NCBI RefSeq assembly: GCF_001476285.1
Contig: NZ_LDRU01000091.1
Span: 1-50,032 of the forward strand
Direction: 5' to 3'
DNA: 50,032 bases
DNA from: Microbacterium testaceum
GTDB taxonomy: Bacteria; Actinomycetota; Actinomycetes; Actinomycetales; Microbacteriaceae
In this document: in pieces, positions 33,990 through 41,572 of the stretch
Position numbering within the stretch: the stretch's first letter is position 1
Layout: each line of letters opens with the position of its first letter
Made by a program: the position numbers and the translations under genes
The notes under the pieces: model-generated
Seen by the model: the letters and a program-made list of their open reading frames with translations, nothing else
The model's database searches: none
Told to the model about the DNA's origin: nothing

Positions 33990-35039
33990 ATGCACGGCGA
34001 GTACAAGGTCCCCGGGGGAAAGCTGGTCGTCGTCGACCTCGAAGAGCGCGAGGGTCGCATCCACAGCTTCCACCTCGCGGGCGACTTCTTCCTCGAGCCC
34101 GACGACGCCCTCGACGACATCGACACCGCCGTCAACGGTCTGCCGGTCGAGTTCGACGTCCCCACGATCGCCGCGGCGATCCGCGCGGCGCTGCCCGAGG
34201 GAGCGCAGCTGCTCGGGTTCACGCCCGAGTCGGTCGCGACCGCGATCCGCCGCGCGCTCGTGACGGCACCCGGCTGGGCTGACTTCGAGTGGGAGGTCGT
34301 ACACGACGGTCCCGTCTCCCCGCGCATGAACCTCGCCCTCGACGAGGTGCTCACCAGCCGCGTCGGTGCGGGGCTGCGCAAGCCCACGCTGCGCCTGTGG
34401 GAGTGGAACGAGAACGCCGTCGTCATCGGCTCCTTCCAGTCGCTGCGCAACGAGGTCGATCCCGAGGGCGCCGAGAAGCACGGCTTCGACGTGGTGCGCC
34501 GCATCTCGGGCGGTGGGGCGATGCTCATGGCCGCGAACTCGATCGTGACGTACTCGCTGTACGTCCCGGCATCCCTCGTCGCCGGCATGACCTTCGCCGA
34601 CTCGTACGCCTTCCTCGACGACTGGGTGCTCCAGGCGTTGCGCTCTCTCGGCATCGACGCGGTGTACCAGCCGCTCAACGACATCGCCGGGCCCCACGGC
34701 AAGATCGGCGGGGCCGCGCAGAAGCGCCTCGCCAACGGCGGGGTGCTGCACCACGCGACCCTCAGCTACGACATGGACGGTCAGGTGCTCACCGAGGTCC
34801 TCCGCATCGGCCGCGAGAAGCTCAGCGACAAGGGCACCGTCTCGGCCGCCAAGCGCGTCGACCCGCTGCGCAGCCAGACCGGCCTCCCGCGCGACCAGGT
34901 CATCGACCGCTTCATCCAGACGTTCACGACGCTGTACGGCGCGACCGAGGGGCACATCACCGACGAGGAGTACGCCGAGGCCGAGGCGCTGGTCGAGACG
35001 AAGTTCGCCACCGACGCGTGGCTGCAGCGCGTCCCGTGA
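33990..35039 (+). CDS. lplA: lipoate-protein ligase A with N-terminal accessory domain
   Basis: A 349-residue lipoate-protein ligase that would activate free lipoate and attach it to the E2 and H proteins of dehydrogenase complexes. Residues 1-90 match the small lipoate-ligase accessory domain, here placed at the N-terminus. The catalytic domain follows with RRISGGGAML near 169-178 and the lysine motif GPHGKIGGAAQKR. Its stop overlaps the GTG of the next gene by four bases. The accessory domain at the front is a known actinobacterial arrangement. Confidence 0.9.
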   Translation: MHGEYKVPGGKLVVVDLEEREGRIHSFHLAGDFFLEPDDALDDIDTAVNGLPVEFDVPTIAAAIRAALPEGAQLLGFTPESVATAIRRALVTAPGWADFEWEVVHDGPVSPRMNLALDEVLTSRVGAGLRKPTLRLWEWNENAVVIGSFQSLRNEVDPEGAEKHGFDVVRRISGGGAMLMAANSIVTYSLYVPASLVAGMTFADSYAFLDDWVLQALRSLGIDAVYQPLNDIAGPHGKIGGAAQKRLANGGVLHHATLSYDMDGQVLTEVLRIGREKLSDKGTVSAAKRVDPLRSQTGLPRDQVIDRFIQTFTTLYGATEGHITDEEYAEAEALVETKFATDAWLQRVP

Positions 35040-35989
35040 GTACCGAGGTCCTCCCCGACGCCCCCGAACCCGGCCGCGTCGAGATCCACCACGCCGACAA
35101 CCTCACCGTCACCCCGGCCTACGCCGACGGTTCGTTCGCGCTCGTCTACCTCGATCCGCCGTTCAACACGGGGCGGACCCGCTCGAAGGCCGTCGAGTCG
35201 GCGACGTGGACGCCCCCGGTCGAAGAGGCCCCGGATGCCGAGCAGCCCGAAGACACGGCATCCGTCGACGATCCGAACATGCTGACGTTCCCCGAGGAGG
35301 AGCCGCCCCCGCCGCCGGTCGTGCAGCGCGGCTTCCACGGGCGGGAGTACGCGCGCCTGCGCGGAGACCTGCGCACCTACGACGACCGCTTCGACGATTA
35401 CTGGGGCTTCCTTGAACCGCGGCTCATCGAGGCGTGGCGCCTGCTCGCCGACGACGGCACGCTCTACCTGCACCTCGATTACCGCGAGGTGCACTACGCC
35501 AAGGTCATGTGCGACGCGCTGTTCGGGCGCGACCACTTCATCAACGAGCTGATCTGGGCGTACGACTACGGCGCGAAGACCAAGCGCCGCTGGCCCACGA
35601 AGCACGAGACGATCCTCGTGTACGTGAAGGATCCGGCGACCTACTTCTTCGATTCGGATGCCGTGGACCGCGAGCCGTACATGGCCCCGGGCCTCGTGAC
35701 GGCCGAGAAGGCCGCGCGCGGCAAGATGCCCACCGACGTGTGGTGGCACACGATCGTCCCGACCACGGGACGTGAGAAGACCGGCTACCCGACGCAGAAG
35801 CCCGAGGGCGTGCTGCGCCGCATGGTGCAGGCCTCGAGCCGCCCCGGTGACCGGGTGCTCGACATGTTCGCCGGCAGCGGCACGCTGGGCGCCGTCGCCG
35901 CGCCGCTCGGCCGGCACTCCGTGCTGATCGATGACAACGCCGACGCCGTGGCCGTGATGCACAAGCGTCTGGAGCCGTTCGCGGACTGA
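35036..35989 (+). CDS. orphan DNA methyltransferase, N6/N4 beta class
   Basis: A 317-residue site-specific DNA methyltransferase (PF01555). The catalytic motif IV is DPPF (40-43) and the AdoMet motif I is DMFAGSGT (about 276-283), the order that defines the beta class. Between them, residues about 55-92 form an acidic, proline-rich insert (ending PEEEPPPPP). No restriction gene is adjacent, so it is probably solitary and regulatory or housekeeping. It overlaps lplA by four bases. Target sequence is unknown. Confidence 0.9.
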   Translation: MSTEVLPDAPEPGRVEIHHADNLTVTPAYADGSFALVYLDPPFNTGRTRSKAVESATWTPPVEEAPDAEQPEDTASVDDPNMLTFPEEEPPPPPVVQRGFHGREYARLRGDLRTYDDRFDDYWGFLEPRLIEAWRLLADDGTLYLHLDYREVHYAKVMCDALFGRDHFINELIWAYDYGAKTKRRWPTKHETILVYVKDPATYFFDSDAVDREPYMAPGLVTAEKAARGKMPTDVWWHTIVPTTGREKTGYPTQKPEGVLRRMVQASSRPGDRVLDMFAGSGTLGAVAAPLGRHSVLIDDNADAVAVMHKRLEPFAD

Positions 35990-36066
35990 GCGGCCGGGCC
36001 GTTCGCGGACTGAGCGGCCGGGCCGGTCGCCACCGGTGCGGGCGGGCCGGTCGCCACCGGTGCGGG
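35974..36066 (+). repeat. paired 24-bp tandem repeats at the methyltransferase 3' end
   Basis: A 24-bp unit containing the last codons and TGA stop of the methyltransferase gene is duplicated perfectly (35974-35997, 35998-36021). It is followed at once by a second 24-bp unit starting GCCGGTCGCCACC (36022-36045 and 36046-36066, diverging in its last three bases). Confidence 0.85.
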
Positions 36067-36102
36067 TCGTCGTGCGGGGCCGGCGCTGCGCCGCGGGGCG
36101 TG

Positions 36103-36182
36103 CCGTCGTGCGGAGTCGGGCGGCGACACGCCGTGGGCGGTGCCGCTGTGGCGGCGTGTCGCCCGCTGACTCCGCGTGACGG
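36103..36182. repeat. 80-bp palindromic element, copy 1
   Basis: The left arm begins CCGTCGTGCGGAGTC and ends near GACACGCCG; the right arm is its near complement, ending CTCCGCGTGACGG. About 31 bases per arm flank a 17-20 base loop. Four more copies occur in the window. Confidence 0.85.
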
Positions 36183-36209
36183 GTCGGGGATGTGCCCGGC
36201 GGGGTTGTG

Positions 36210-36289
36210 CCGTTATGCGGAGTCGGGGGAGGACGCGCCGCTCAGGGCGCGGCTCGAGCGGCGTGTCGCCCGGCGACTCCGCGTGACGG
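36210..36289. repeat. 80-bp palindromic element, copy 2
   Basis: Begins CCGTTATGCGGAGTC and ends CTCCGCGTGACGG. It starts 107 bases after copy 1. The copy 1-spacer-copy 2 unit closely matches copies 3 and 4 at 46072-46257. Confidence 0.85.
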
Positions 36290-36370
36290 GTCGCGGTTGC
36301 TCGGTCCCGGCGCGGAACGTCGATCGGATGCCGGACCGGAAGTGAACGGCGGACGGGCGGGCGGTCCGCG

Positions 36371-36387
36371 AAGTTAGGCTTACCTAA
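36371..36387 (+). promoter_or_regulatory. DtxR/IdeR iron box overlapping the DUF2470 start
   Basis: AAGTTAGGCTTACCTAA closely matches the DtxR-family consensus and includes the first base of the ATG at 36387. An iron-bound regulator here would block transcription when iron is plentiful. Confidence 0.8.
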
Positions 36388-36695
36388 TGACGTACGTGTT
36401 CGACCCCGAGATCCAGCGAGCCGTGCTCGCCCACATGAACGACGACCACCGCGACGACAACGTGCTCATCGCCCGCGCGTTCGGTCCGGTGACGCCCGTC
36501 GGTTCGGCGCGCATGACCGGGTTCGACGGCGACGGGGGCGACTGGGTCGTCGCCGATGAGGGCGGCGCCGTCACCGAGGTGCGCGTGCCGTGGCCGGGCG
36601 GGTCGATCGCCGAGCGCCGCGAGGTGCGCCGCGAGATCGTCGCACTCTACGACGAGGCGTGCCGGCGGCTCGGGGTCGAGCCGCGACCACACTGA
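36387..36695 (+). CDS. DUF2470 protein, heme-linked
   Basis: A 102-residue DUF2470 protein (HMNDDHRDD near residue 16-24 is the family hallmark). The domain is otherwise found at the C-terminus of heme-handling proteins such as HugZ-like and HutZ-like oxidases and often stands next to heme oxygenases in actinobacteria. The gene is 44 bases upstream of heme oxygenase and has its own iron box over the start codon. No ribosome site precedes the ATG, so its mRNA is probably leaderless. A role in heme degradation or delivery is likely; the biochemistry is unknown. Confidence 0.85.
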   Translation: MTYVFDPEIQRAVLAHMNDDHRDDNVLIARAFGPVTPVGSARMTGFDGDGGDWVVADEGGAVTEVRVPWPGGSIAERREVRREIVALYDEACRRLGVEPRPH

Positions 36696-36698
36696 GAA

Positions 36699-36724
36699 AG
36701 AAGGTTAGGCTCGCCTAACCTTCT
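36699..36724 (+). promoter_or_regulatory. perfect 26-bp IdeR/DtxR box in the heme oxygenase promoter
   Basis: AGAAGGTTAGG and CCTAACCTTCT form perfect 11-bp arms around CTCG. TTAGGC (36705-36710) can be the -35 and TATGAT (36728-36733) the -10 with a 17-base spacer, so the box covers the -35 and most of the spacer. The predicted transcript starts at or very near the ATG at 36740. Confidence 0.85.
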
Positions 36725-36739
36725 CGGTATGATGGCGCC

Positions 36740-37393
36740 ATGAGTGCTGTCATCCCGTTCTCCGTCGCCCTGCGCGAGCGCTCGCGCACTGCCCATTCCT
36801 CGAGCGAGGGCGCCGACTTCATGACGAACCTCATGAAGGGGTCGGGCACGCGCGACGACTACGTCGCACTCGTCGTGCAGCACTGGTTCATCTACGAGGC
36901 GCTCGAAGAGGCCACCGAGCGCATGCGCGTCGACCCCGTGGCATCCGTGTTCCTCAGTGACAAGCTCACGCGCCTTCCCGCTCTCGAGGCCGACCTGGAG
37001 TTCCTCATCGGCGCCGACTGGCGCGAGCGCATCACCCCGCTGCCGACGACGCAGGCGTACGTCTCGCGGATCCGCCGCGTCGCGGCGACCTGGCCGGGTG
37101 GCTTCGTCGCCCACCACTACACCCGTTACCTCGGCGACCTGTCGGGCGGGCAGTTCATCGGCCGGCTGATGCAGCGGCACTTCGGCTTCGACACGAACGG
37201 GATCGGTTTCTACCTGTTCGGCGACATCGCCGACCCCGACGCGTTCAAGAACGTGTACCGCGAGCAGTTGGATGCCGCTCCGTGGGACGACGACGAGAAG
37301 GAGCGCGTGATCGAAGAGGTGCTGGTGGCCTACCGGTTCAACACCGAGCTGTTCGTCGACCTTGCGCGCGCGAAGGCGGCTCAGTCGGCCTGA
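36740..37393 (+). CDS. heme oxygenase (biliverdin-producing)
   Basis: A 217-residue heme oxygenase of the HmuO type, which opens heme to biliverdin, carbon monoxide and iron. The proximal ligand is H19 in RTAHSSSE, and the distal helix carries GDLSGGQ (132-138), whose glycines allow oxygen binding. It is cytosolic and needs an electron donor not found here. An iron box covers its promoter, and the ATG at 36740 lies where transcription should begin. It would consume heme brought in by the HmuTUV system encoded 3 kb away. Confidence 0.95.
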   Translation: MSAVIPFSVALRERSRTAHSSSEGADFMTNLMKGSGTRDDYVALVVQHWFIYEALEEATERMRVDPVASVFLSDKLTRLPALEADLEFLIGADWRERITPLPTTQAYVSRIRRVAATWPGGFVAHHYTRYLGDLSGGQFIGRLMQRHFGFDTNGIGFYLFGDIADPDAFKNVYREQLDAAPWDDDEKERVIEEVLVAYRFNTELFVDLARAKAAQSA

Positions 37394-37447
37394 GTCTCTC
37401 CCGGCGTCGCGGACGCAGTGACCGGATGCCGCAGGCTCCGTCGCGAC

Positions 37448-38440
37448 CTAAGACGCCGCCGCCTCGCCACCCGGCACTGTCGTGTCCGGCGCCGTCGCGC
37501 GCAGGCGACGCCGCACGAGCAACACCGCGACGAGCACGGTCGCGAGGATCACGGCCAGGAGCGCGTACAGACTCCACGGCACGGCCGCGACCGAGAACTC
37601 GGCCGTCACCGGCGCGAGCGGTGCGGCACCCAGGCCGACGGACTCCGGCGCGATGTCGACGGAGCCGGACACCCACCCGAGCGAGAACGCCGGCACCTCG
37701 CGCGCGATCTCCACGGTCGACCCCGGTAGCACCTCGGTCAGCTGCACCGGCGGGGTACGCGTGCCGACGGGGCCCGCGGTGGCGACCGTCTCAGCCCCCG
37801 TCAGTCGTGTGTTGCCGGTATTGGCGAGCGCGTACTCGACGACGAGGCGCCCAGAGTCGAACGGGTTCCAGGATGCCTCGTACCGGGTCGAGACCGCGGA
37901 CAACGCGACTGCCGGCACCAGCTCGCCCGCGACCCGGAGGTTGATGCGGGTGCCCAGGCGGCGGTCGACGGACAGTGTCGACGAAGCGTCGGTGCTCGTG
38001 AGGGAGGTCACGATGCCCGCGGCATGGTCGCCTGGGCGCGCGTCGGCGGGCACCGTGACGGTGAAGGGCACTTCGGCGGACTCGCCCGGCGCCAGCGACA
38101 GCGATGTCGTGGCGACCGACACCCACGTCCCGGCGCCCTGCGACGGCTGCCCGTCGACGAGGACGTCGATCTCGCCGGTGGATGCCGTGAAGGCGTCGGC
38201 GGCATAGACGGCGAGGGGGAGGGGCTCGGTGCCGGTGTTGACCACGGTCATCGCGTCGGAGATCACGCTCCCGGGTTCGACCACGTCGTACGTGAAGTTC
38301 GCGCGACCCGCGCCCTGCGCGTTGTCGGCGGTCTGCACGCTCCAGGCGACACCGCCGTCGGCGGCCGTCGCGGGTGCCGGAGCGACGATCGCGAGGAGAA
38401 GGGAGCCGAGGAGGGCGAACGTGAGAGGGCGTCGGAACAC
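37448..38440 (-). CDS. DUF916 (WxL-interacting) membrane-anchored surface protein
   Basis: A 330-residue surface protein. A signal peptide (cut near ATAA-DGG) is followed by a DUF916-like domain at about residues 30-155 (AGRANFTYDVVEPGS, then PGDHAAGIVTSL). A second beta-rich region follows, then a helix at about 288-308 and a short basic cytosolic tail. In Firmicutes, DUF916 proteins bind peptidoglycan and WxL proteins. The gene follows, after a strong hairpin, the HtaA gene whose product ends in a WxL-like region. GTG at 38440 is the chosen start with AGAAAG nearby. Confidence 0.8.
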   Translation of the reverse strand: MFRRPLTFALLGSLLLAIVAPAPATAADGGVAWSVQTADNAQGAGRANFTYDVVEPGSVISDAMTVVNTGTEPLPLAVYAADAFTASTGEIDVLVDGQPSQGAGTWVSVATTSLSLAPGESAEVPFTVTVPADARPGDHAAGIVTSLTSTDASSTLSVDRRLGTRINLRVAGELVPAVALSAVSTRYEASWNPFDSGRLVVEYALANTGNTRLTGAETVATAGPVGTRTPPVQLTEVLPGSTVEIAREVPAFSLGWVSGSVDIAPESVGLGAAPLAPVTAEFSVAAVPWSLYALLAVILATVLVAVLLVRRRLRATAPDTTVPGGEAAAS

Positions 38441-38464
38441 GGGCGGGCTTTCTGCGGGACGGGC

Positions 38465-38498
38465 GACGGGGACCCCGACGCGCGTCGGAGTCCCCGTC
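38465..38498 (-). other. strong intercistronic hairpin after the HtaA gene
   Basis: Two 17-base arms pair with one mismatch and no unpaired loop beyond the turn, seven bases after the HtaA stop codon. No T-run follows on the transcript strand, so it probably reduces or protects rather than ends the message before the DUF916 gene. Confidence 0.7.
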
Positions 38499-38505
38499 GG
38501 GTGGA

Positions 38506-40323
38506 TTACTGCAGGGCGGTGATGGTGAGTTTCGCGGTGTAGTCGCCGGCCGGGGTCGTGCCGGGGATCACGAGCGACAGGTCGGCTCCCACGGTGGCGT
38601 TCGCGGCCGCGGTCGACGACGCGAGCACGCGCGACGCCCCGAGCCCGGTGCCGCCGAGGCGGGTCGACGCGACCTCCGCGCCGGCGGTGACGGTCTGCCC
38701 GGCCGTGACGAGCTTGGGCTTCCAACCGAGCAGGTCGCTCGAGAACGACCCGCCCGTGCTCGACGCGAAGTTCCCGACCTGGCCCGAGATGCTCCACGTG
38801 TACGGCGCGGTGCCTCCGGCGCGCGTGTCGGTCACGACGATGTTCGTGAGCGATCCGGATGCCGTGAAGTTCGCGCCGTCCTGCACGGCGGTGCCGAGGC
38901 TGGCCGGCGAGGTGCCCTCGAACGCCCACCCGAACGAGCCGGTGGGGTTGTCGACCCAGTCCGGGACCTCGACGATCACGTCGGTCGACGAGGCGAAGGC
39001 GATCGGGGTGAACGTCTCGAAGGGGGCGTACACGGTGCCGCTGCCGGCGTACGTGTAGATGCCGAAGTTCCCGGCGGCGAGGTTCTGCGCCTCGGTGGTG
39101 CTCAGGGCGAGGTCGACCGAGAACGTGCCGTCCTCCTTCAGCTCGATCGCGCCGCTGTTCGCGCCGCCGACGGTCGCCATGCTGGCGGCCGGGACCGCCC
39201 ACTTCTGCGCGATCACCGAGCGTGCCGACGAGGCCGCGCCGGCCGAGGGCTTCCAGACGTCGGCGAACTTGCCGAACACGACGTACGTTCCGCTGAAGGT
39301 TCCGGCCAGGGGCGGTCGCGTGCCGTTGGTGGCGGTGCCCGACGGCAGGAAGCCGCTGCCCGTGACGGTGACCGTCTCACCCTGGGTGAGACCGCTGCTC
39401 TTCGAGACGGTGACGGTGGGAGCGGATGCCACGGGCGCGGCCGTGTAGGCGACCGAGAGCGGGCTCGCGGGCTTGCGCGCGTCGGCCGAACCGCCCGAGG
39501 AGTACCAGTACGAGCCCTGACCGGTCTTCACCTGGAAGTCGACGAACGACTGCGGGAAGGCCCCGGCGTTCGCACCGGAGGTGACCTGGGCGACCGAGCC
39601 CTCGGGGACGGTGATCGTGCGACCGAGGTAGTCGGGGGTCACGGTGAATCCGGTGGGGGTCACGTCGACGCCGGTCAGCGTGGCGATCACCACATTCGGC
39701 TCCGGGGTGAGGGTCTCGAACTTGTCGGGATCGTCCATCGAGGTGCCGTAGCCGCCGAGGGTCGCGGTGACCGTGCCGGTGCCGTCGCTCGCGACGGTGA
39801 GCTTCGGGTCGGTGATCCATGAGCGGGTCATGCCCGAGTAGTACGCCGAGGTGAACGACCCGGTCCACTGGATCGTCGCGGTGTTGGCATCCACGTCGAC
39901 CGTGCCGGTGCCGCCGGTGATCTCGGCGATGTGTCCCGAGTTCAGTCCGTTCCCGGAGGTGATGGTGGTGCCGTTCGCGTCGGTGCGCAGGCCCGCGAAC
40001 GTCGCTGCGGCGTAGCTGCCATCGGACTGCTTCTTCAGGATCTGCGTGTTGCCGTCGCTCTGCTTCCAGTTCGAGGTGGTGACGCGGTCGGCCGACGAGG
40101 TCGCCGTGACGATTCCGGCCGACAGCAGGTTGACCGTGCCGGGGGCGAAGGCGGCCGCGTTGGATTCGGCGTTGATGCCCCAGCGGAAGACGGCGCCGTC
40201 GACGGTGGTGTCGGCGGCGTGCGCGGGGGCGGCGACGAGAGCCCCGCCGAGGGCGATCGCAGCGGCAGCGAGGCTCGCGGTGGTCACGCGGACGAACCGG
40301 CGTCTGTGCGTGGAGGAATCCAC
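38506..40323 (-). CDS. HtaA-domain surface heme protein with WxL-like C-terminus
   Basis: A 605-residue exported protein. A signal peptide ends at about residue 37 (AHA-ADT). Residues 41-295 form an HtaA-like domain (FRWGINAES at 46-54, YYSGMTRSW at 161-169, GYGTSMDD at 191-198). Residues 301-449 are an unnamed domain shared with the product of 43481. Residues about 465-605 resemble a WxL surface-binding domain. There is no membrane helix or sortase signal. GTG at 40323 is chosen for AAGGGA six bases upstream; 40341 is possible. Two iron boxes lie upstream. Heme capture at the cell surface is inferred. Confidence 0.85.
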   Translation of the reverse strand: MDSSTHRRRFVRVTTASLAAAAIALGGALVAAPAHAADTTVDGAVFRWGINAESNAAAFAPGTVNLLSAGIVTATSSADRVTTSNWKQSDGNTQILKKQSDGSYAAATFAGLRTDANGTTITSGNGLNSGHIAEITGGTGTVDVDANTATIQWTGSFTSAYYSGMTRSWITDPKLTVASDGTGTVTATLGGYGTSMDDPDKFETLTPEPNVVIATLTGVDVTPTGFTVTPDYLGRTITVPEGSVAQVTSGANAGAFPQSFVDFQVKTGQGSYWYSSGGSADARKPASPLSVAYTAAPVASAPTVTVSKSSGLTQGETVTVTGSGFLPSGTATNGTRPPLAGTFSGTYVVFGKFADVWKPSAGAASSARSVIAQKWAVPAASMATVGGANSGAIELKEDGTFSVDLALSTTEAQNLAAGNFGIYTYAGSGTVYAPFETFTPIAFASSTDVIVEVPDWVDNPTGSFGWAFEGTSPASLGTAVQDGANFTASGSLTNIVVTDTRAGGTAPYTWSISGQVGNFASSTGGSFSSDLLGWKPKLVTAGQTVTAGAEVASTRLGGTGLGASRVLASSTAAANATVGADLSLVIPGTTPAGDYTAKLTITALQ

Positions 40324-40372
40324 GTTCGTTCCCTTCTCCACCTTCCGACGGGTCCCGACGGCATGCGCGGGT

Positions 40373-40389
40373 GCACCCCGGTGGGGTGC
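40373..40389 (-). other. small hairpin in the HtaA leader
   Basis: GCACCCC-GGT-GGGGTGC is a perfect 7-bp stem with a 3-base loop in the predicted untranslated leader of the HtaA gene. Function is not known. Confidence 0.4.
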
Positions 40390-40397
40390 TGGAAGGC

Positions 40398-40414
40398 AGG
40401 TTAGGCTTACCTAA
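40398..40414. promoter_or_regulatory. iron box 1 of the HtaA/hmuT divergent promoter
   Basis: AGGTTAGGCTTACCTAA matches the DtxR/IdeR consensus with nearly perfect symmetry and is nearer the HtaA gene. Confidence 0.85.
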
Positions 40415-40440
40415 GCATGAAGTCCGCTTCCAGGCAATGT

Positions 40441-40459
40441 TAAGGGTAGGCTCACCTTA
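40441..40459. promoter_or_regulatory. iron box 2 of the HtaA/hmuT divergent promoter
   Basis: TAAGGGTAGGCTCACCTTA is a slightly weaker DtxR/IdeR-type palindrome, 16 bases before the hmuT start codon and just ahead of its GGAGG ribosome site. Confidence 0.75.
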
Positions 40460-40474
40460 CTTGGAGGTACGTTC

Positions 40475-41572
40475 ATGATCCGTCGAACGACTCGTGGCAT
40501 CGTCGCGCTCGCGCTCGCCCTGACCATGGCCACAGGACTCAGCGCATGCGACACCGCAGGAACCGCGCACGGCGACGTCGCCGGCTCGACGCCCCCACTG
40601 GCCGAGGTGACGCCGCTCGCCGACCCGCTGTCGTGGGAGGGGCCGTCGACCGCGGTCGCGGCCGCCGCGCCGATCGTGCCGGTCACCGACGGTGCGCAGG
40701 TGCTGCCCGCGACGGTCACCGACTCGCAGGGCACCGGAGTCACCGTGACCGACACCTCGCGCATCCTCACCCTCGACATCTACGGATCGCTCTCGCGGAT
40801 CGTCTTCGAGCTGGGCCTCGGCGACCAGGTCGTCGCGCGCGACATCTCGACGGGATTCCCCGAGGCGGCGCACCTGCCCGTGGTCACCGAGAACGGTCAC
40901 GACCTCAACGCCGAGGCGATCCTCGACGCGGCCCCCACGGTGATCCTCACCGACACGAGCCTCGGCCCGTGGGACACCATCCTGCAGATGAGGGATGCCG
41001 GCATCCCGGTCGTCGTGGTCGACTCGCACCGGTCGCTCGAATCGGTCGGATCGCTCATCGAGCAGGTCGGAGCGGCTCTCGGCGTACCCGAGCGGGCGGC
41101 GGCGCTCGCCGCGCGCAGCACCGCCGCGGTCGACGCCAAGATCGCGCAGATCGCCGCCGTCGCGCCGAGTGACCCCGCTCAGAAGCTCCGCATGATGTTC
41201 CTCTACGTCCGGGGGCAGTCGGGCGTCTACTACCTGTTCGGCGAGGAGTCCGGAGCGGACAGCCTGATCGAGGCCCTCGGGGGCATCGACGTCGCCGGTG
41301 AGATCGGCTGGAAGGGCATGCGCCCGATCACCGACGAGGCCCTCGTCGATGCGAACCCCGACCTGCTGATCATGATGACGAAGGGCCTCGAATCGGTGGG
41401 CGGCGTCGACGGTCTCACCGAGCACCTCCCCGCGGTCGCCCAGACGGATGCCGGTCGCCACCGACGCATCGTCGACATGTCCGACACCACGGTGCTGAGC
41501 TTCGGGCCCGCCGCCGCCGACGTGCTCGACGCGCTCGCCGTCGCCGTCTACGCGCCTGAGGCGACGGGATGA
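40475..41572 (+). CDS. hmuT: heme-binding lipoprotein HmuT
   Basis: A 365-residue class III binding lipoprotein for heme. The signal peptide ends at the lipobox LSAC (C25); a 70-residue low-complexity linker precedes the PF01497 domain, recognisable from RILTLDIYGSLSRIVFELGLGDQVVARD. Family members hold heme between the two lobes and dock on HmuU. A GGAGG site lies seven bases before the ATG. It is divergent from the HtaA gene and iron-controlled. Its ATGA overlap with hmuU shows coupling. Confidence 0.93.
   Translation: MIRRTTRGIVALALALTMATGLSACDTAGTAHGDVAGSTPPLAEVTPLADPLSWEGPSTAVAAAAPIVPVTDGAQVLPATVTDSQGTGVTVTDTSRILTLDIYGSLSRIVFELGLGDQVVARDISTGFPEAAHLPVVTENGHDLNAEAILDAAPTVILTDTSLGPWDTILQMRDAGIPVVVVDSHRSLESVGSLIEQVGAALGVPERAAALAARSTAAVDAKIAQIAAVAPSDPAQKLRMMFLYVRGQSGVYYLFGEESGADSLIEALGGIDVAGEIGWKGMRPITDEALVDANPDLLIMMTKGLESVGGVDGLTEHLPAVAQTDAGRHRRIVDMSDTTVLSFGPAAADVLDALAVAVYAPEATG

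Larger units (their letters stand above)
35990..36386. other. 397-base intergenic region with repeats only
   Basis: No supported gene lies here. The stretch holds the 24-bp tandem units, two copies of an 80-bp palindromic element, and the iron box of the next gene. Open frames across it are products of the repeats and are not conserved in frame. Confidence 0.75.

Noticed and set aside
35036..35989. Methyltransferase as part of a restriction-modification or defence system
   Set aside because: Neighbours are lplA and repeats; no nuclease, helicase or toxin-like gene is nearby.
36100..36345. Small open frame over palindrome copies 1 and 2, similar to one at 46069-46254
   Set aside because: The protein similarity is explained by the DNA repeat itself; no ribosome site and the frames end differently.
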